Source: JAIQFL01 sp035295745 (GTDB lineage Bacteria; Acidobacteriota; Terriglobia; Bryobacterales; Bryobacteraceae). Taken from it: a stretch of DNA of 64,000 nt. Each line of letters starts with the position of its first letter. The first letter of the stretch is position 1. Made by a program: the position numbers and the translations under genes. The stretch spans positions 1 through 64,000 of the forward strand of contig DATGIL010000078.1 in NCBI GenBank assembly GCA_035295745.1, written 5' to 3'. The notes below the pieces were generated by a model that had not been told where the DNA came from, ran no database searches, and saw only the letters and a program-made list of their open reading frames with translations. Below are positions 28,940 through 37,412 of the stretch, piece by piece.

Positions 28940-29568
28940 GCTGCCAGGAATTCTGGAATATGCTGTCCGAATCCGATCTTACCGGGGAGCAGGATCTGCA
29001 TCTGCGAGAATGCCCAAATTGCGCCCGGGCATGGGAGCGGCAGCGGGTGGTGGCCGCGGGTTTGCGAGCGGTGGCCGCGGAATGGCGTCATGTGGAAGCC
29101 CCCGGCCGCGTGGAAGCGCAACTCGCTCAAGCCTTCCGCGCGCACCACGGAATGAGCAATCCGCGGAAGGGAAGGGCGCGGCCTCCGCGGATGTGGATAC
29201 CGGTTGCCTCCTGGTTCGGAGCTGCGGCTGCGGTGGTGTTCGCGGCGATTATGATGCTGAGCGGACGGCCGCCGGTGGCGCACCGAAAGGCTGCAGCGAG
29301 CGTGGCACCGGCGATGATACAGAACCCGGCGGAGTTCGAGACCGCAGACGGTTCGACATACAATGCCGATGATTTCATCCCGCTTCCGAATGCCCAACAA
29401 ATCGCGCCCGATGAAGATGTGAATCTGGTGCGGGTGGAGTTGCAGCGATCGGCGATGATCCCGCTGGGCTATGATGTCAGCGCCGACCGGGCTTCGGAAC
29501 CGGTGGAAGCGGAAGTGGTCCTGGGCGCGGACGGCGTCGCCCGCGCAGTGCGGTTTCTCGACGAGTAA
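28936..29568 (+). CDS. Membrane-bound anti-sigma factor with zinc-binding motif
   Basis: The 210-residue product starts at the ATG overlapping the sigma gene stop. It carries the ZAS signature H22-x3-C26-x2-C29 (HLRECPNC), with C3 as a likely fourth ligand. One membrane helix lies at about 87-108 (IPVASWFGAAAAVVFAAIMML), followed by a 100-residue periplasmic part. It should hold the upstream ECF factor until an envelope signal triggers release. The next gene begins 11 bp downstream, so all three are probably one operon. Confidence 0.85.
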   Translation: MSCQEFWNMLSESDLTGEQDLHLRECPNCARAWERQRVVAAGLRAVAAEWRHVEAPGRVEAQLAQAFRAHHGMSNPRKGRARPPRMWIPVASWFGAAAAVVFAAIMMLSGRPPVAHRKAAASVAPAMIQNPAEFETADGSTYNADDFIPLPNAQQIAPDEDVNLVRVELQRSAMIPLGYDVSADRASEPVEAEVVLGADGVARAVRFLDE

Positions 29569-29578
29569 GGAGTAGGAT

Positions 29579-30364
29579 GTGTTGATCCGGAAGGCACTGA
29601 TCGGTATTCTGGCGCTGGTGGCCGCGAACGCCCAAGCGCCCGATCCAGCGGTCCCCCGCGGTCGTTTCGGCCCTGGTCCAGGACCGGTGCCGGAAGGAGA
29701 CGCGCGGTTTTTGGGCGCGGAACCGGTGAGACCCGGGCGGGTGATCAAAAACGCGCCGTACACTGCGGACGTCATTACAGAAACCACCAAGGTGCTCGTC
29801 GACGGCAATCGCATTCACCAGGTCGACACGGTTCACATGTCGCGTGATTCCGAGGGGCGGACGCGAAGCGAGCAGTCGCTGCACACCTTGGGCGGGCTGG
29901 TTCCCAATGCCAAGTTGCCTCCCGTGATCTTCATCAACGATCCAGTCGCGAATGTGAAATATGCGTTAAATCCAACCGCCAAGACTGCCACAAAGTCGAG
30001 CTGGTTGCCGGGCTCGGGCCCCGGACCCGGAGGCCGTTTCCGCAGAGGCGGGAGCGATCCGAATACCAAAACGGAATCGTTGGGGAAGCAGACGATCGAA
30101 GGCGTGGTCGCCAATGGTGTTCGCACGACACAAACGATTCCCGCGGGGCAAATCGGCAACGAGCAGGCGATTTTGATTGTCACTGAAAGCTGGTACTCCC
30201 CCGAACTGCAGACCATGGTGTATTCGAAACGGACGGATCCGCGAGTGGGCGAGACGGTGATGCGGCTGTCCAACGTAAGCCGCTCCGAACCGCCGCACAC
30301 CTTATTCGAAGTGCCAGCCGAGTTCAAGGTCAGCGAGTTCGGTAGACGGCGCGAACTGCCTTAG
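29579..30364 (+). CDS. Hypothetical secreted protein of the sigma/anti-sigma unit
   Basis: The GTG at 29579 follows TAAGGAGTAGG. The 261-residue product has a leader (LIRKALIGILALVAANAQA) and a Gly/Pro/Arg-rich stretch (residues 25-50), then a beta-rich body with YTADVITETTKVLVDGNRI, VHMSRDSEGRTRSEQSL and a second Gly/Pro-rich loop near 145-160. No family recognised with certainty; similar proteins with a D-G-N-x-I and R-D-S-x-G-R-x-R pattern are common in Acidobacteriota from memory. Its place in the operon makes it a likely part of the signal sensed or answered by the ECF system. Confidence 0.65.
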   Translation: MLIRKALIGILALVAANAQAPDPAVPRGRFGPGPGPVPEGDARFLGAEPVRPGRVIKNAPYTADVITETTKVLVDGNRIHQVDTVHMSRDSEGRTRSEQSLHTLGGLVPNAKLPPVIFINDPVANVKYALNPTAKTATKSSWLPGSGPGPGGRFRRGGSDPNTKTESLGKQTIEGVVANGVRTTQTIPAGQIGNEQAILIVTESWYSPELQTMVYSKRTDPRVGETVMRLSNVSRSEPPHTLFEVPAEFKVSEFGRRRELP

Positions 30365-30407
30365 TACGTGGTATCAGAAGTCCGCCGACGTATCGCCAGA
30401 TCCGCCC

Positions 30408-31215
30408 GGGCTCGCTGACGACGACCCGCTTAGGCGCCACGACTCCGCTTACGAACTCGGCTCGCTACGAGCCACGACCGTAAGGGAGTGATTTTTGGAG
30501 CGATTGGGACATCGCTTGCTTACGCGCGCGGCTCGCTAACGACGATCCGCTTGCGCGCCACGACTCGGCTAACGTACTCGACTCGCAACGAGCCACGACC
30601 GTAGGGGAGTGATATTCGAACGGATCGGGACGTCACTTACTTCCGCGCGCGGCTCGCTGACGACGATCCGCCTGCGCGCCACGACTCCACTTACGTACTC
30701 GACTCGCAACGATCCACGACCGTAAGGGAGTGATTTTTGGAGCGATTGGGACATCGCTTGCTTACGCGCGAGGCTCGCTGACGACGATCCGCCTGCGCGC
30801 CACGACTCCGCTTACGCATGCGGCTCGCAACGAGCCACGACCGTAAGGGAGTGATTTTTGGAGCGATTGGGACATCGCTTGCTTACGCGCGCGGCTCGCT
30901 GACGACGATCCGCTTGCTCGCCGCGACTCCACTTACGTACTCGACTCGCAACGAGCCACGAGCCACGACCGTAAGGGAGTGATATTCGAACGGATTGGGA
31001 CATCACTTACTTCCGCGCGCGGCTCGCTGGCGACGACCCCGCTTGCGCGCCACGACTCGGCTTACGTACTCGACTCGCAACGAGCCACGACCGTAAGGGA
31101 GTGATATTCGAACGGATCGGGACGTCACTTACTTACTCGCGCGGTTCGTAAGCGCATGTATCGCGCGAACATATTTGGGTAGCTTACGAGTTGGTAGCTA
31201 CGACCGTAAGGGAGG
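30408..31215. repeat. Tandem array of 121-bp units in two subtypes
   Basis: The anchor GTAAGGGAGTGA (with small changes) recurs at 30480, 30601, 30722, 30843, 30971 and 31093, and a worn copy is at 31206. Spacing is 121, 121, 121, 128, 122 and 113 bp. The 128-bp unit is explained by a 7-bp duplication of CGAGCCA near 30954-30966. After the anchor the units continue either as ATTTTTGGAGCGATTGGGAC (A) or ATATTCGAACGGATCGGGAC (B), in the order A B A A B B. The unit also contains GGCTCG-CTA-CGAGCC, a 6-bp stem (30459-30473). 121 is not a multiple of three and the frames are not shared between units, so this is not a coding repeat. Confidence 0.9.
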
Positions 31216-31257
31216 GGTTCAAGGCGAAACTGGCGTTGTCCTGAATCCCTGCGTGAG

Positions 31258-32058
31258 TTAGGACGCATTGGCGCGTTTGCGTATCGAATACAGCTTCCCG
31301 GAGGCCAAGAACAAAAGGCCGGCAATTCCGAATAAGGAAGCCGTTCCGGGTTCTGGTGCGGGCGAATCGATGTCCGTGGTGGTGAACTGCGGGCCAAGCA
31401 TCACACCGAAGCGCTGCGAGCTTCCGAGCGTATCCGGGATCCACATGGGGAAGGCCGCCGCCATCGAGGCAGTCCAGCTCCCGTCCAGGTAGGCAGTCTG
31501 CGCCTCCGCGATCAGGGCCGCCGTCGTCGGATCTACCGGGAACGGATCGGGTTTGACCGAAGACGGGTTTTCCAGAGTCCAGATGGCCATCGAGATCGGC
31601 CCGCTGATGCTCTGCACGTCGCTGTTATAACCGCCCGCCTGCAGTACTTTATTCTCCAGGTAAGCTGACTCGATCGCCGCCTCGGTGGATGGATCTACGA
31701 GATACCCGCTGTAGGTCTGCCCAATGTACGTGTCTACGTTGAAGTCGAGGCAAAAGAGATACACGGTGGAGGAGCCAAAGGATCCGCCCGTGAAAGTGCC
31801 GACGTACGGGCCGGTCGGCAGCGTGTACGAATTCTGGTTGGTAGCGGTATAGGAATACTCGTGGTAATCCGACCAGTTCGAATCCAGGGTGACCAGGATT
31901 GTGGTGGCGTGTGCGCCGACCACGCCAACCGTGGCAAGCGCTCCGAGGCATGCCAGACGGATGAGGAAGCGAGAGGTGGCTTTCGGTGATGTGTAAGTGT
32001 TATGCAAAGTGCTCTTGACCCGACTTTCATTGTCAGGTCGCACAGAAAGGTGCCACAA
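31258..32058 (-). CDS. PEP-CTERM sorting domain protein
   Basis: The secreted protein of up to 266 residues has an N-terminal leader (FLIRLACLGALATVGVVGAHA), a beta-rich body (LVTLDSNWSDYHEYSYTATN, YLFCLDFNVDTYIGQTYSGY) and the C-terminal PEP-CTERM signal: the PAPEPGT motif, a hydrophobic helix (ASLFGIAGLLFLASG) and a basic end (SIRKRANAS). Such proteins are recognised by an exosortase, which is not encoded in this window, and go to the cell surface or matrix. The start is uncertain: a TTG at 32058, or a TTG about 20 codons later with an AAGAG site. Confidence 0.8.
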   Translation of the reverse strand: MWHLSVRPDNESRVKSTLHNTYTSPKATSRFLIRLACLGALATVGVVGAHATTILVTLDSNWSDYHEYSYTATNQNSYTLPTGPYVGTFTGGSFGSSTVYLFCLDFNVDTYIGQTYSGYLVDPSTEAAIESAYLENKVLQAGGYNSDVQSISGPISMAIWTLENPSSVKPDPFPVDPTTAALIAEAQTAYLDGSWTASMAAAFPMWIPDTLGSSQRFGVMLGPQFTTTDIDSPAPEPGTASLFGIAGLLFLASGKLYSIRKRANAS

Positions 32059-32143
32059 GGTTGTCCCGGGATAAGTAACGTACCAGCGGTACGGGTTCTA
32101 TTACTGGCCGGACCTTAACTCCAACACGCCGCGAAGGTTAACG

Positions 32144-32563
32144 TTACTCCCGCGCTCGGTCCGCCACCACCTGGATCTCGATGCTCTTGAGTGTTTCCTT
32201 GACGGACACTGCGGCCGCCGGCTTGTCCGTCTTATGCTTCTGAGCGTCGAGAAAGGTAACATCGGTCTTCAGGACGATGACTAACTCCGTGGAGAGGCCG
32301 GACTGGCCGGCCTGCTTCAACCTCGCGTGAATCGTGTACGGCCCGATTCGCGTCCCGCTCAGTTCCGGGTTAACGGCCCTGCCGATCGTCGTTCCAATGG
32401 CACCCTTGTCCAGATTGAATCCGTCGCGGAGAGTTTGGACCAACTGGGGATTGGTCGGCCCCAGGCTCTGCAGGAGTTCGCTTGTGGACACAGATCCATC
32501 GGCCCAAGCAGCGGAAATCGCTAGCGCGGCCCCGAGAATCGCCTTTCGAATATATCTGCCCAT
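32144..32563 (-). CDS. Small exported protein paired with the 3D-domain gene
   Basis: The 139-residue product has a clear signal peptide (MGRYIRKAILGAALAISAAWA) and an otherwise soluble mixed body with SELLQSLGPTNPQLVQTL and a C-terminal beta/alpha segment (LVIVLKTDVTFLDAQKHK). No family recognised. It starts one base after the stop of the 3D-domain gene, so the two are translated as a unit. The combination of a cytosolic-looking partner and this periplasmic protein is discussed in the findings. Confidence 0.65.
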   Translation of the reverse strand: MGRYIRKAILGAALAISAAWADGSVSTSELLQSLGPTNPQLVQTLRDGFNLDKGAIGTTIGRAVNPELSGTRIGPYTIHARLKQAGQSGLSTELVIVLKTDVTFLDAQKHKTDKPAAAVSVKETLKSIEIQVVADRARE

Positions 32564-32564
32564 T

Positions 32565-33422
32565 CTAATTGCCTAGATACTTCACCTTTGCACTATGAAT
32601 GTTACCGCCGGCGGATTCCCAAGCCGTCATCTTATCCTTGCCGGCCCCGACGAAGTTATCGAAGTGAAAGCCCTTGATATCTGCACCCGTATCCATGCCT
32701 TTGCGCTCCCCCAAGGCTCGCGGCCCGATGATGTTGACTCGGTGTTTGGGTGGCAATATCGTCGGGTCAATGGCGATGGAGCTGTCGGCAGTCAATTTTC
32801 CGAAAGCGCCTTGAGGGGCGTCGACGAATTCAAACACAGCATCCTCGGAATTCTTAATTTCGGTGAAGCCAGATTTCCAGGTGAGATCCTTCGGATTCGA
32901 GAGTTGGATAAATTTGCCGTCCGACGCCAATCCGGTCCCCTCCATGGCCACACCCTTGCCGCTAAACAAAAAATCTTTCTTGTGTTTGCCCACGTTTTTG
33001 GCTTCCACCAGGTCGCTGGAGAAATCGTCTTCCTCGCAAACGTTGTAAGCCGTAATCTCGAATTTGCCTTCGTACCAGGCCTCGCTGATATCGACATCGA
33101 AGGTGCTGGCGGCGAATTCCGGGGCCGTTGGCGTGATCGTGTTCTTGCCGGTGTATCGGGTCTCCAGACGCAAGACCGCTTTGCCCGATGCGTCCGTAGG
33201 AGCCAGCAGACGGGCGTGGCTGTGCGTGCCCGTCACTTTGAATGCAACGTTCGCTTGCTTCGCAGGGGAGCCGCTACGGGTGACCACTACGTCGATATCG
33301 ACGCGGAACAACAGCATTCCGCCGGAAACACGGGATTCCTTCGGAATCACCGGGAGCGTGTCGCCGAAAGCATTCTTCTTTACGGTATAGGTAATCGCGC
33401 CCTTCACGGCTGGAGGAGGCAT
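32565..33422 (-). CDS. 3D-domain protein with Ig-like N-terminal domain
   Basis: The 285-residue protein has an Ig-like beta domain at about 35-115 (VDIDVVVTRSGSPAKQANVAF, GKAVLRLETRY) and a C-terminal 3D domain, the double-psi barrel of MltA-like lytic transglycosylases. Its three signature aspartates are all present, in AIDPTILP, MDTGADIKG and FHFDNFVG, preceded by FEITAYNVCEEDD and the GVAMEGTGLASDGK block. This points to cleavage of peptidoglycan glycan chains. There is no signal peptide (MPPPAVKGAITYTVKK), and an in-frame stop lies two codons before the ATG, so no longer start is possible. It is followed directly by the small exported protein gene. Confidence 0.75.
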   Translation of the reverse strand: MPPPAVKGAITYTVKKNAFGDTLPVIPKESRVSGGMLLFRVDIDVVVTRSGSPAKQANVAFKVTGTHSHARLLAPTDASGKAVLRLETRYTGKNTITPTAPEFAASTFDVDISEAWYEGKFEITAYNVCEEDDFSSDLVEAKNVGKHKKDFLFSGKGVAMEGTGLASDGKFIQLSNPKDLTWKSGFTEIKNSEDAVFEFVDAPQGAFGKLTADSSIAIDPTILPPKHRVNIIGPRALGERKGMDTGADIKGFHFDNFVGAGKDKMTAWESAGGNIHSAKVKYLGN

Positions 33423-33500
33423 AATTCAGTTTACGTGCCCGGAGTGGCCAATGGATGAATCCACGGTACCCGGGATGCTCGCGAGCTGACAACCGCAAAT

Positions 33501-33557
33501 CGGCCCGCAGCGAACCCCTCCGCAGCCAACCCGGTCCCGACACCACATCGGCAGCGG
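33501..33557 (+). pseudogene. Decayed copy of part of the gene at 34270
   Basis: This stretch aligns with 34402-34460 over about 57 bp with roughly 80 percent identity, sharing runs such as AGCCAACCCGGTCC and GGCAGCGG. The matching part of the intact gene encodes SESAGSQPGPGHQIGSG; here the frame reads SEPLRSQPGP and then shifts by one base. Nothing else of the gene was found around it. It looks like a remnant of a duplicated small secreted-protein gene. Confidence 0.45.
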
Positions 33558-33782
33558 CTCTTCAGCAGCGAGCAGCTTTCATGATCGTTTGGGGATTCTC
33601 CGATTTAAAAAGGTCATGAAGTCTGATTTGGCTTGCAAAACTGCGGTGCTTGCCGAAAATAGAGTGACCAGCTTGGTGTGACTTCCGTTGCCTTAGGCCC
33701 GCTGGACTGGAAGAGCAACCGCTGTCGTTACGAGATTCGCTTGTTACTAACCCTATCTATCAGTGAAAGATGTTTGTGAGTA

Positions 33783-34031
33783 TTAGTCCTGTGCAAGTAG
33801 CTTGGCGGGCGTTGGTGGCGCCACCCGGTGAAGGCGTGCGCTGCCGGCCGGCGGGCCGGCGTTTGGAATCAGGAATAAGAAGCGCTTGCCGTCCCCTGGA
33901 TGGAGGTTGCTGTAGGTGCCGCCTGGGCCGTCCATGTTGTGGCTGCTGGCCGAATAGAGGGAGAGCCGAGGGAGAGCCGCCCGGTTCAAGCTAACTTGAT
34001 TCAGAGCCGTTCCGACTAACGCGCGGCTCAT
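33783..34031 (-). CDS. Hypothetical small protein or gene remnant
   Basis: The minus-strand frame encodes 82 residues, with a protein-like second half (SASSHNMDGPGGTYSNLHPG, KRFLFLIPNAGPPAGSA) and GC-rich third positions from about residue 25 on. The first 25 residues include an imperfect 9-bp duplication in the DNA (GGGAGAGCC twice near 33959-33978) and are less convincing. No family recognised. It lies in an 850-bp stretch between the 3D-domain unit and the next clear gene that otherwise holds only remnants. Confidence 0.35.
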   Translation of the reverse strand: MSRALVGTALNQVSLNRAALPRLSLYSASSHNMDGPGGTYSNLHPGDGKRFLFLIPNAGPPAGSARLHRVAPPTPAKLLAQD

Positions 34032-34269
34032 GTGTCGGAAGGCGAGGCCCCGACGGCTGATCGCCGGCCGTCTTTCTGACTATCCTGTTTTTCATCTCTC
34101 TAAGCCGGCGGGTGGTCTTAGCAGCGACCTGTCTCACAGCATCCGTACTCAACCTGCGAGCAGTAACTCGACGTTAGTCGCCGCCCGGTCCATGAATTCG
34201 AGTTCTGGATTGCGCCATCCTAAGACCTGGCGCGCTCCTCCTCCCTGAAAACGCCGAGGGAACGGATGC

Positions 34270-34680
34270 GTGCCGTCCTGCATCGAACTATCTAAGGAGG
34301 GTTCCGGCGTTGCGGATGGCGGTTTTTTTCTCGCCCTGATACTGATATCCTGCGCGTTTGCCCAGCAGTCGGCGGACACGTCTGTCCCCACCCAGACCGA
34401 ACCGGCCCACAGCGAGTCCGCGGGGAGCCAACCCGGTCCTGGACACCAGATTGGCAGCGGCGTTGGAACCATTGGACTTGGCGCTGCGAAAGGCGCAGGT
34501 CACCTGGCATTAGGAACGGTGAAGGGGGTCGGCAAGCTGGTCACTTTGCACCCCGTTGGTGCAGGTGTCTCGGTCGCCAAGGGGGCTGCGTCCGCCGGAA
34601 AGGACGTTACGGTGGGTACGGTAAAAGGAACCGGCCGCGTCGGCAAAGGCGTCGGACGCGAGATCAAGAAGATTCATTAG
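34270..34680 (+). CDS. Small exported Gly/Lys-rich protein, probable frameshift in leader
   Basis: The frame from the GTG at 34270 encodes 136 residues: a hydrophobic leader (GGFFLALILISCAFAQQ), a Ser/Pro/Gln linker and a repetitive C-terminal half built of GTVKGxGK/R-type modules (ALGTVKGVGKLVTLHPVGAG, SVAKGAASAGKDV, GTVKGTGRVGKGVG). No known family. The good ribosome site AAGGAGG (34294-34300) and a TTG/ATG pair (34310, 34316) lie in a different frame that stops after MAVFFSP. One extra T in the T7 run at 34323-34329 would join them into MAVFFLALILISCAFA, an ordinary signal peptide. So either the gene is frameshifted here or the tract is variable. Confidence 0.55.
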   Translation: MPSCIELSKEGSGVADGGFFLALILISCAFAQQSADTSVPTQTEPAHSESAGSQPGPGHQIGSGVGTIGLGAAKGAGHLALGTVKGVGKLVTLHPVGAGVSVAKGAASAGKDVTVGTVKGTGRVGKGVGREIKKIH

Positions 34681-34898
34681 CTTGGATGGAGTTTGTTTCG
34701 TCATTTTTGTGGAAGAAAGCCCGGCCTACGTACGTCCAACCGTTCTGTGGGGATTCTCTCAAAAACTCGACCATCGCCTTCGTGCGTCGCATTTCCCCCA
34801 CACATGGGGGTATGTCGAGAAACACCGCAAAATAGGTCTAAAATGTCCTATTATCTCGGAATTGGTTCGAGCTATACTGTGATTTCAGAGGGATGGCA

Positions 34899-35342
34899 AT
34901 GAAAAAATACGGCAAGTTCGCAGCTTTGGTCGTCGTTGTCCTGGGCACCCTGGCGTGGTTGGCGACCAGTGGGATGAAAGGCAACGAGAGCTACTACAAG
35001 ACCATCACCGAACTCGGACAGATGGGCGACCGTGCGTACGGGCAGCGCATCCGAGTGGGTGGCGACGTAGCCGCGGGTTCCATCCGCAGAGTTGGCAACG
35101 AAGTGCAGTTCACGCTGGTGCAGGACAAAACCGAGCTGCGGGTCGCCTACACCGGGACCGAACCGCTACCGGACACTTTCAAGGACGGGGCGCAGGCGCT
35201 GGCAGATGGCAAGCTCGACAAGGACAACGTCTTCCGCACCTCCAAGGTTCAAGCCAAGTGCGCATCCAAGTATGAAGCCAAGCCGGGGCAACTGGCGCCC
35301 GGTTCCGCTCCCAACATCAACACCGGCAAAGGCACCATCTAA
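34899..35342 (+). CDS. ccmE: Cytochrome c maturation heme chaperone CcmE, CxxxY type
   Basis: CcmE carries heme from CcmC to the CcmF/H lyase in system I cytochrome c biogenesis. The 147-residue product has an N-terminal anchor (FAALVVVVLGTLAWLAT), an OB-fold body (RVGGDVAAGSI, VQFTLVQDKTELRVAYTG, PDTFKDGAQALADG) and the heme-attachment motif C121-A-S-K-Y125. Most bacteria have H-x3-Y; the C-x3-Y form is known from archaea, Desulfovibrio and some other lineages. I start at the second ATG, eight bases after AGAGGG; the first is too close to that site. A possible -10 box, TATACT, is at 34873-34878. First gene of the operon. Confidence 0.85.
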   Translation: MKKYGKFAALVVVVLGTLAWLATSGMKGNESYYKTITELGQMGDRAYGQRIRVGGDVAAGSIRRVGNEVQFTLVQDKTELRVAYTGTEPLPDTFKDGAQALADGKLDKDNVFRTSKVQAKCASKYEAKPGQLAPGSAPNINTGKGTI

Positions 35343-35393
35343 CTCTTTCGCTCCCCGCGGGGGGCGTCGATTGTAACTAACCGAGGGGACGCT

Positions 35394-37412
35394 ATGGAAA
35401 ATCTGGGTTCAGCGGCCATCCTGTTGGCCTTTGCGGTAGCTCTCTACGCCGTCTTGGCCTCCATCGTAGGCCGCATCAAGAGTAAGCCTTTTCTGATCGT
35501 TAGCGGCGAGCGCGCGGTCTATTCGGTGTGGATCATGATGGCGCTCGCATCGGGCGTCCTGGTCCATGCCCTGATGACCGGCGATTTCCGTTTCGCCTAC
35601 GTTGCCGAACATAGCAACAAGGCGATGCCCATCCTGTATAAGTTCGCCGCCTGGTGGGGCGGACAAGAAGGGTCGCTGCTCTTCTGGAGCTTCCTGCTCT
35701 CGACTTACTCCGCGATCGTGGTGATCGGCAATCGCCGCAAGCATCGCGACATGATGCCCTGGGTGGTAGGCGTGCTCGCCACCGTCCAGTCCTTCTTCCT
35801 GATCCTCAACAATTTCGTTGCGAATCCGTTCCAGATGCTGGCTACCGACAAGTTGATCGTCGCGGTGCCGGATGGCAACGGTCTCAGTCCCCTCCTGCAA
35901 TATCCCGCGATGGCGATCCATCCCCCCATGTTGTATCTCGGATATGTCGGGTTCGCGGTTCCCTTCGCCTTCGCCATCGGCTCGCTGATTACCCGGCAGC
36001 CAGGCGACGCGTGGATCCACACGACACGGCGCTGGACGCTGATCACGTGGCTCTTCCAAAGCACCGGCGTCATGCTGGGCGCGGCCTGGGCGTATCACGT
36101 GCTCGGATGGGGCGGCTACTGGGGTTGGGATCCGGTCGAAAACGCCTCGCTGTTGCCCTGGCTCAGCGGTACGGCCTTCCTGCACTCCGTAATGATGCAA
36201 GAGAAGAAGGGCATGATGAAGGTCTGGAACATCGTGCTGGTCTCCTCCACCTTCTTCCTGTGCATCCTGGGGACGTTCCTCACGCGGTCGGGTGTAGTCC
36301 AATCGGTGCATGCCTTTGCCCGCTCTGAGATCGGAAAGTTCTTCGTCACCTTCCTTGCGGTGGGCATTGCCGCCACCATCTACCTCATCCTCGACCGGCT
36401 CGACTACCTCAAGAGCGAATCCCAACTGGAGAGCGTAATCTCTCGCGAGTCAAGCTTCCTTTTTAACAATCTGATCCTGCTGGCTAGCTGCTTCGCGGTG
36501 CTCTGGGGCACGCTTTTCCCCGTAATCTCTGAGGCTGTTACCGGCGATAAGATCTCGCTCGATGCCGACTGGTACAACCGTCTGATGGTCCCCATCGGAC
36601 TGTTCCTGCTCCTGCTCACCGGCGTCGGGCCGCTGTTCGCCTGGCGCAAGACCTCCGCGGAGAGCCTGCGGCGCAACTTCCAATGGCCAGGCATCGCGTC
36701 GCTGCTGTTGGTGGCGGGATTGATCCTCGCGGGCATGCGCAACTTCTACGCGCTCATCTCCTTCGGCTTCTGCCTGTTCGTGGCCCTCACCGTGGCCATG
36801 GAGTTTTACAAGGGCGGGCGCTCGGTGGCTGCAAAGAACGACATGAACCTGCTCCACGCGATGGTGGAACTGACGCATCGCAACACCAGGCGCTACGGCG
36901 GGTACCTGGTCCACATGGGCATCGTGCTGATGTTCATCGGATTCACCGGCCACGCGTTCAATCAGAGCGAAGTCAAGGAACTCAATAACGGCGACACCAT
37001 GCAAGTGGGCGCCTACACTCTGAAGATGATCGACCTGGAAGAGGGAGACAATTCCAACTACTCTTCGCACACCGCCACGATGCAGGTGTTTAAGGGCGGC
37101 AACGAACTGGGTGTGCTGAAGCCAGAGAAGCGGATGTACAAGGCGAGCCGGCAAAGCACCTCCGAGGTCGGCATCCGGCAGCGTCCCAATGAAGACCTCT
37201 ATCTGAATTTTGGCGGGATGTCGGACGATAACAAGCGGGCCGTGATTCAGGCCTACGTCTTTCCCTTGGTGTCCTGGATTTGGATCGGCGGCCTGGTGCT
37301 GATTGGCGGCACCTTTGTCTGCCTGGTCCCGAGCAAGGTCAAGATGCAATACGCCCGCACGGAAGTGGTGGGCTATGCGAAAAAACATGCAACCGTTGAA
37401 AAAGCTAAGTAG
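35394..37412 (+). CDS. ccmF: Cytochrome c heme lyase subunit CcmF
   Basis: The 672-residue polytopic protein has the WWD heme-handling motif (WGGYWGWDPVENASLLPWL) with flanking conserved histidines (AMAIHPPMLYLGYV before it, HVLGWGG), the GGQEGSLLFWSF segment, and the C-terminal periplasmic loop followed by a last helix. It ligates heme to apocytochrome together with CcmH. The ATG follows ACCGAGGGGACG, 51 bp after ccmE. Its 3' end overlaps the start of ccmH by 38 bp. Confidence 0.95.
   Translation: MENLGSAAILLAFAVALYAVLASIVGRIKSKPFLIVSGERAVYSVWIMMALASGVLVHALMTGDFRFAYVAEHSNKAMPILYKFAAWWGGQEGSLLFWSFLLSTYSAIVVIGNRRKHRDMMPWVVGVLATVQSFFLILNNFVANPFQMLATDKLIVAVPDGNGLSPLLQYPAMAIHPPMLYLGYVGFAVPFAFAIGSLITRQPGDAWIHTTRRWTLITWLFQSTGVMLGAAWAYHVLGWGGYWGWDPVENASLLPWLSGTAFLHSVMMQEKKGMMKVWNIVLVSSTFFLCILGTFLTRSGVVQSVHAFARSEIGKFFVTFLAVGIAATIYLILDRLDYLKSESQLESVISRESSFLFNNLILLASCFAVLWGTLFPVISEAVTGDKISLDADWYNRLMVPIGLFLLLLTGVGPLFAWRKTSAESLRRNFQWPGIASLLLVAGLILAGMRNFYALISFGFCLFVALTVAMEFYKGGRSVAAKNDMNLLHAMVELTHRNTRRYGGYLVHMGIVLMFIGFTGHAFNQSEVKELNNGDTMQVGAYTLKMIDLEEGDNSNYSSHTATMQVFKGGNELGVLKPEKRMYKASRQSTSEVGIRQRPNEDLYLNFGGMSDDNKRAVIQAYVFPLVSWIWIGGLVLIGGTFVCLVPSKVKMQYARTEVVGYAKKHATVEKAK

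Noticed and set aside
30569..31006. Small minus-strand proteins within the repeat array
   Set aside because: The frames arise from the repeated DNA, the period is not a multiple of three, and no ribosome sites precede them.
30408..31215. CRISPR array
   Set aside because: The whole 121-bp unit repeats, including the parts between anchors; there are no unique spacers of 30-40 bp and no cas genes.
34149..34472. 107-residue minus-strand frame opposite the small exported protein
   Set aside because: The plus strand there encodes a leader and glycine-lysine repeats; the minus frame shows no motif and no ribosome site.
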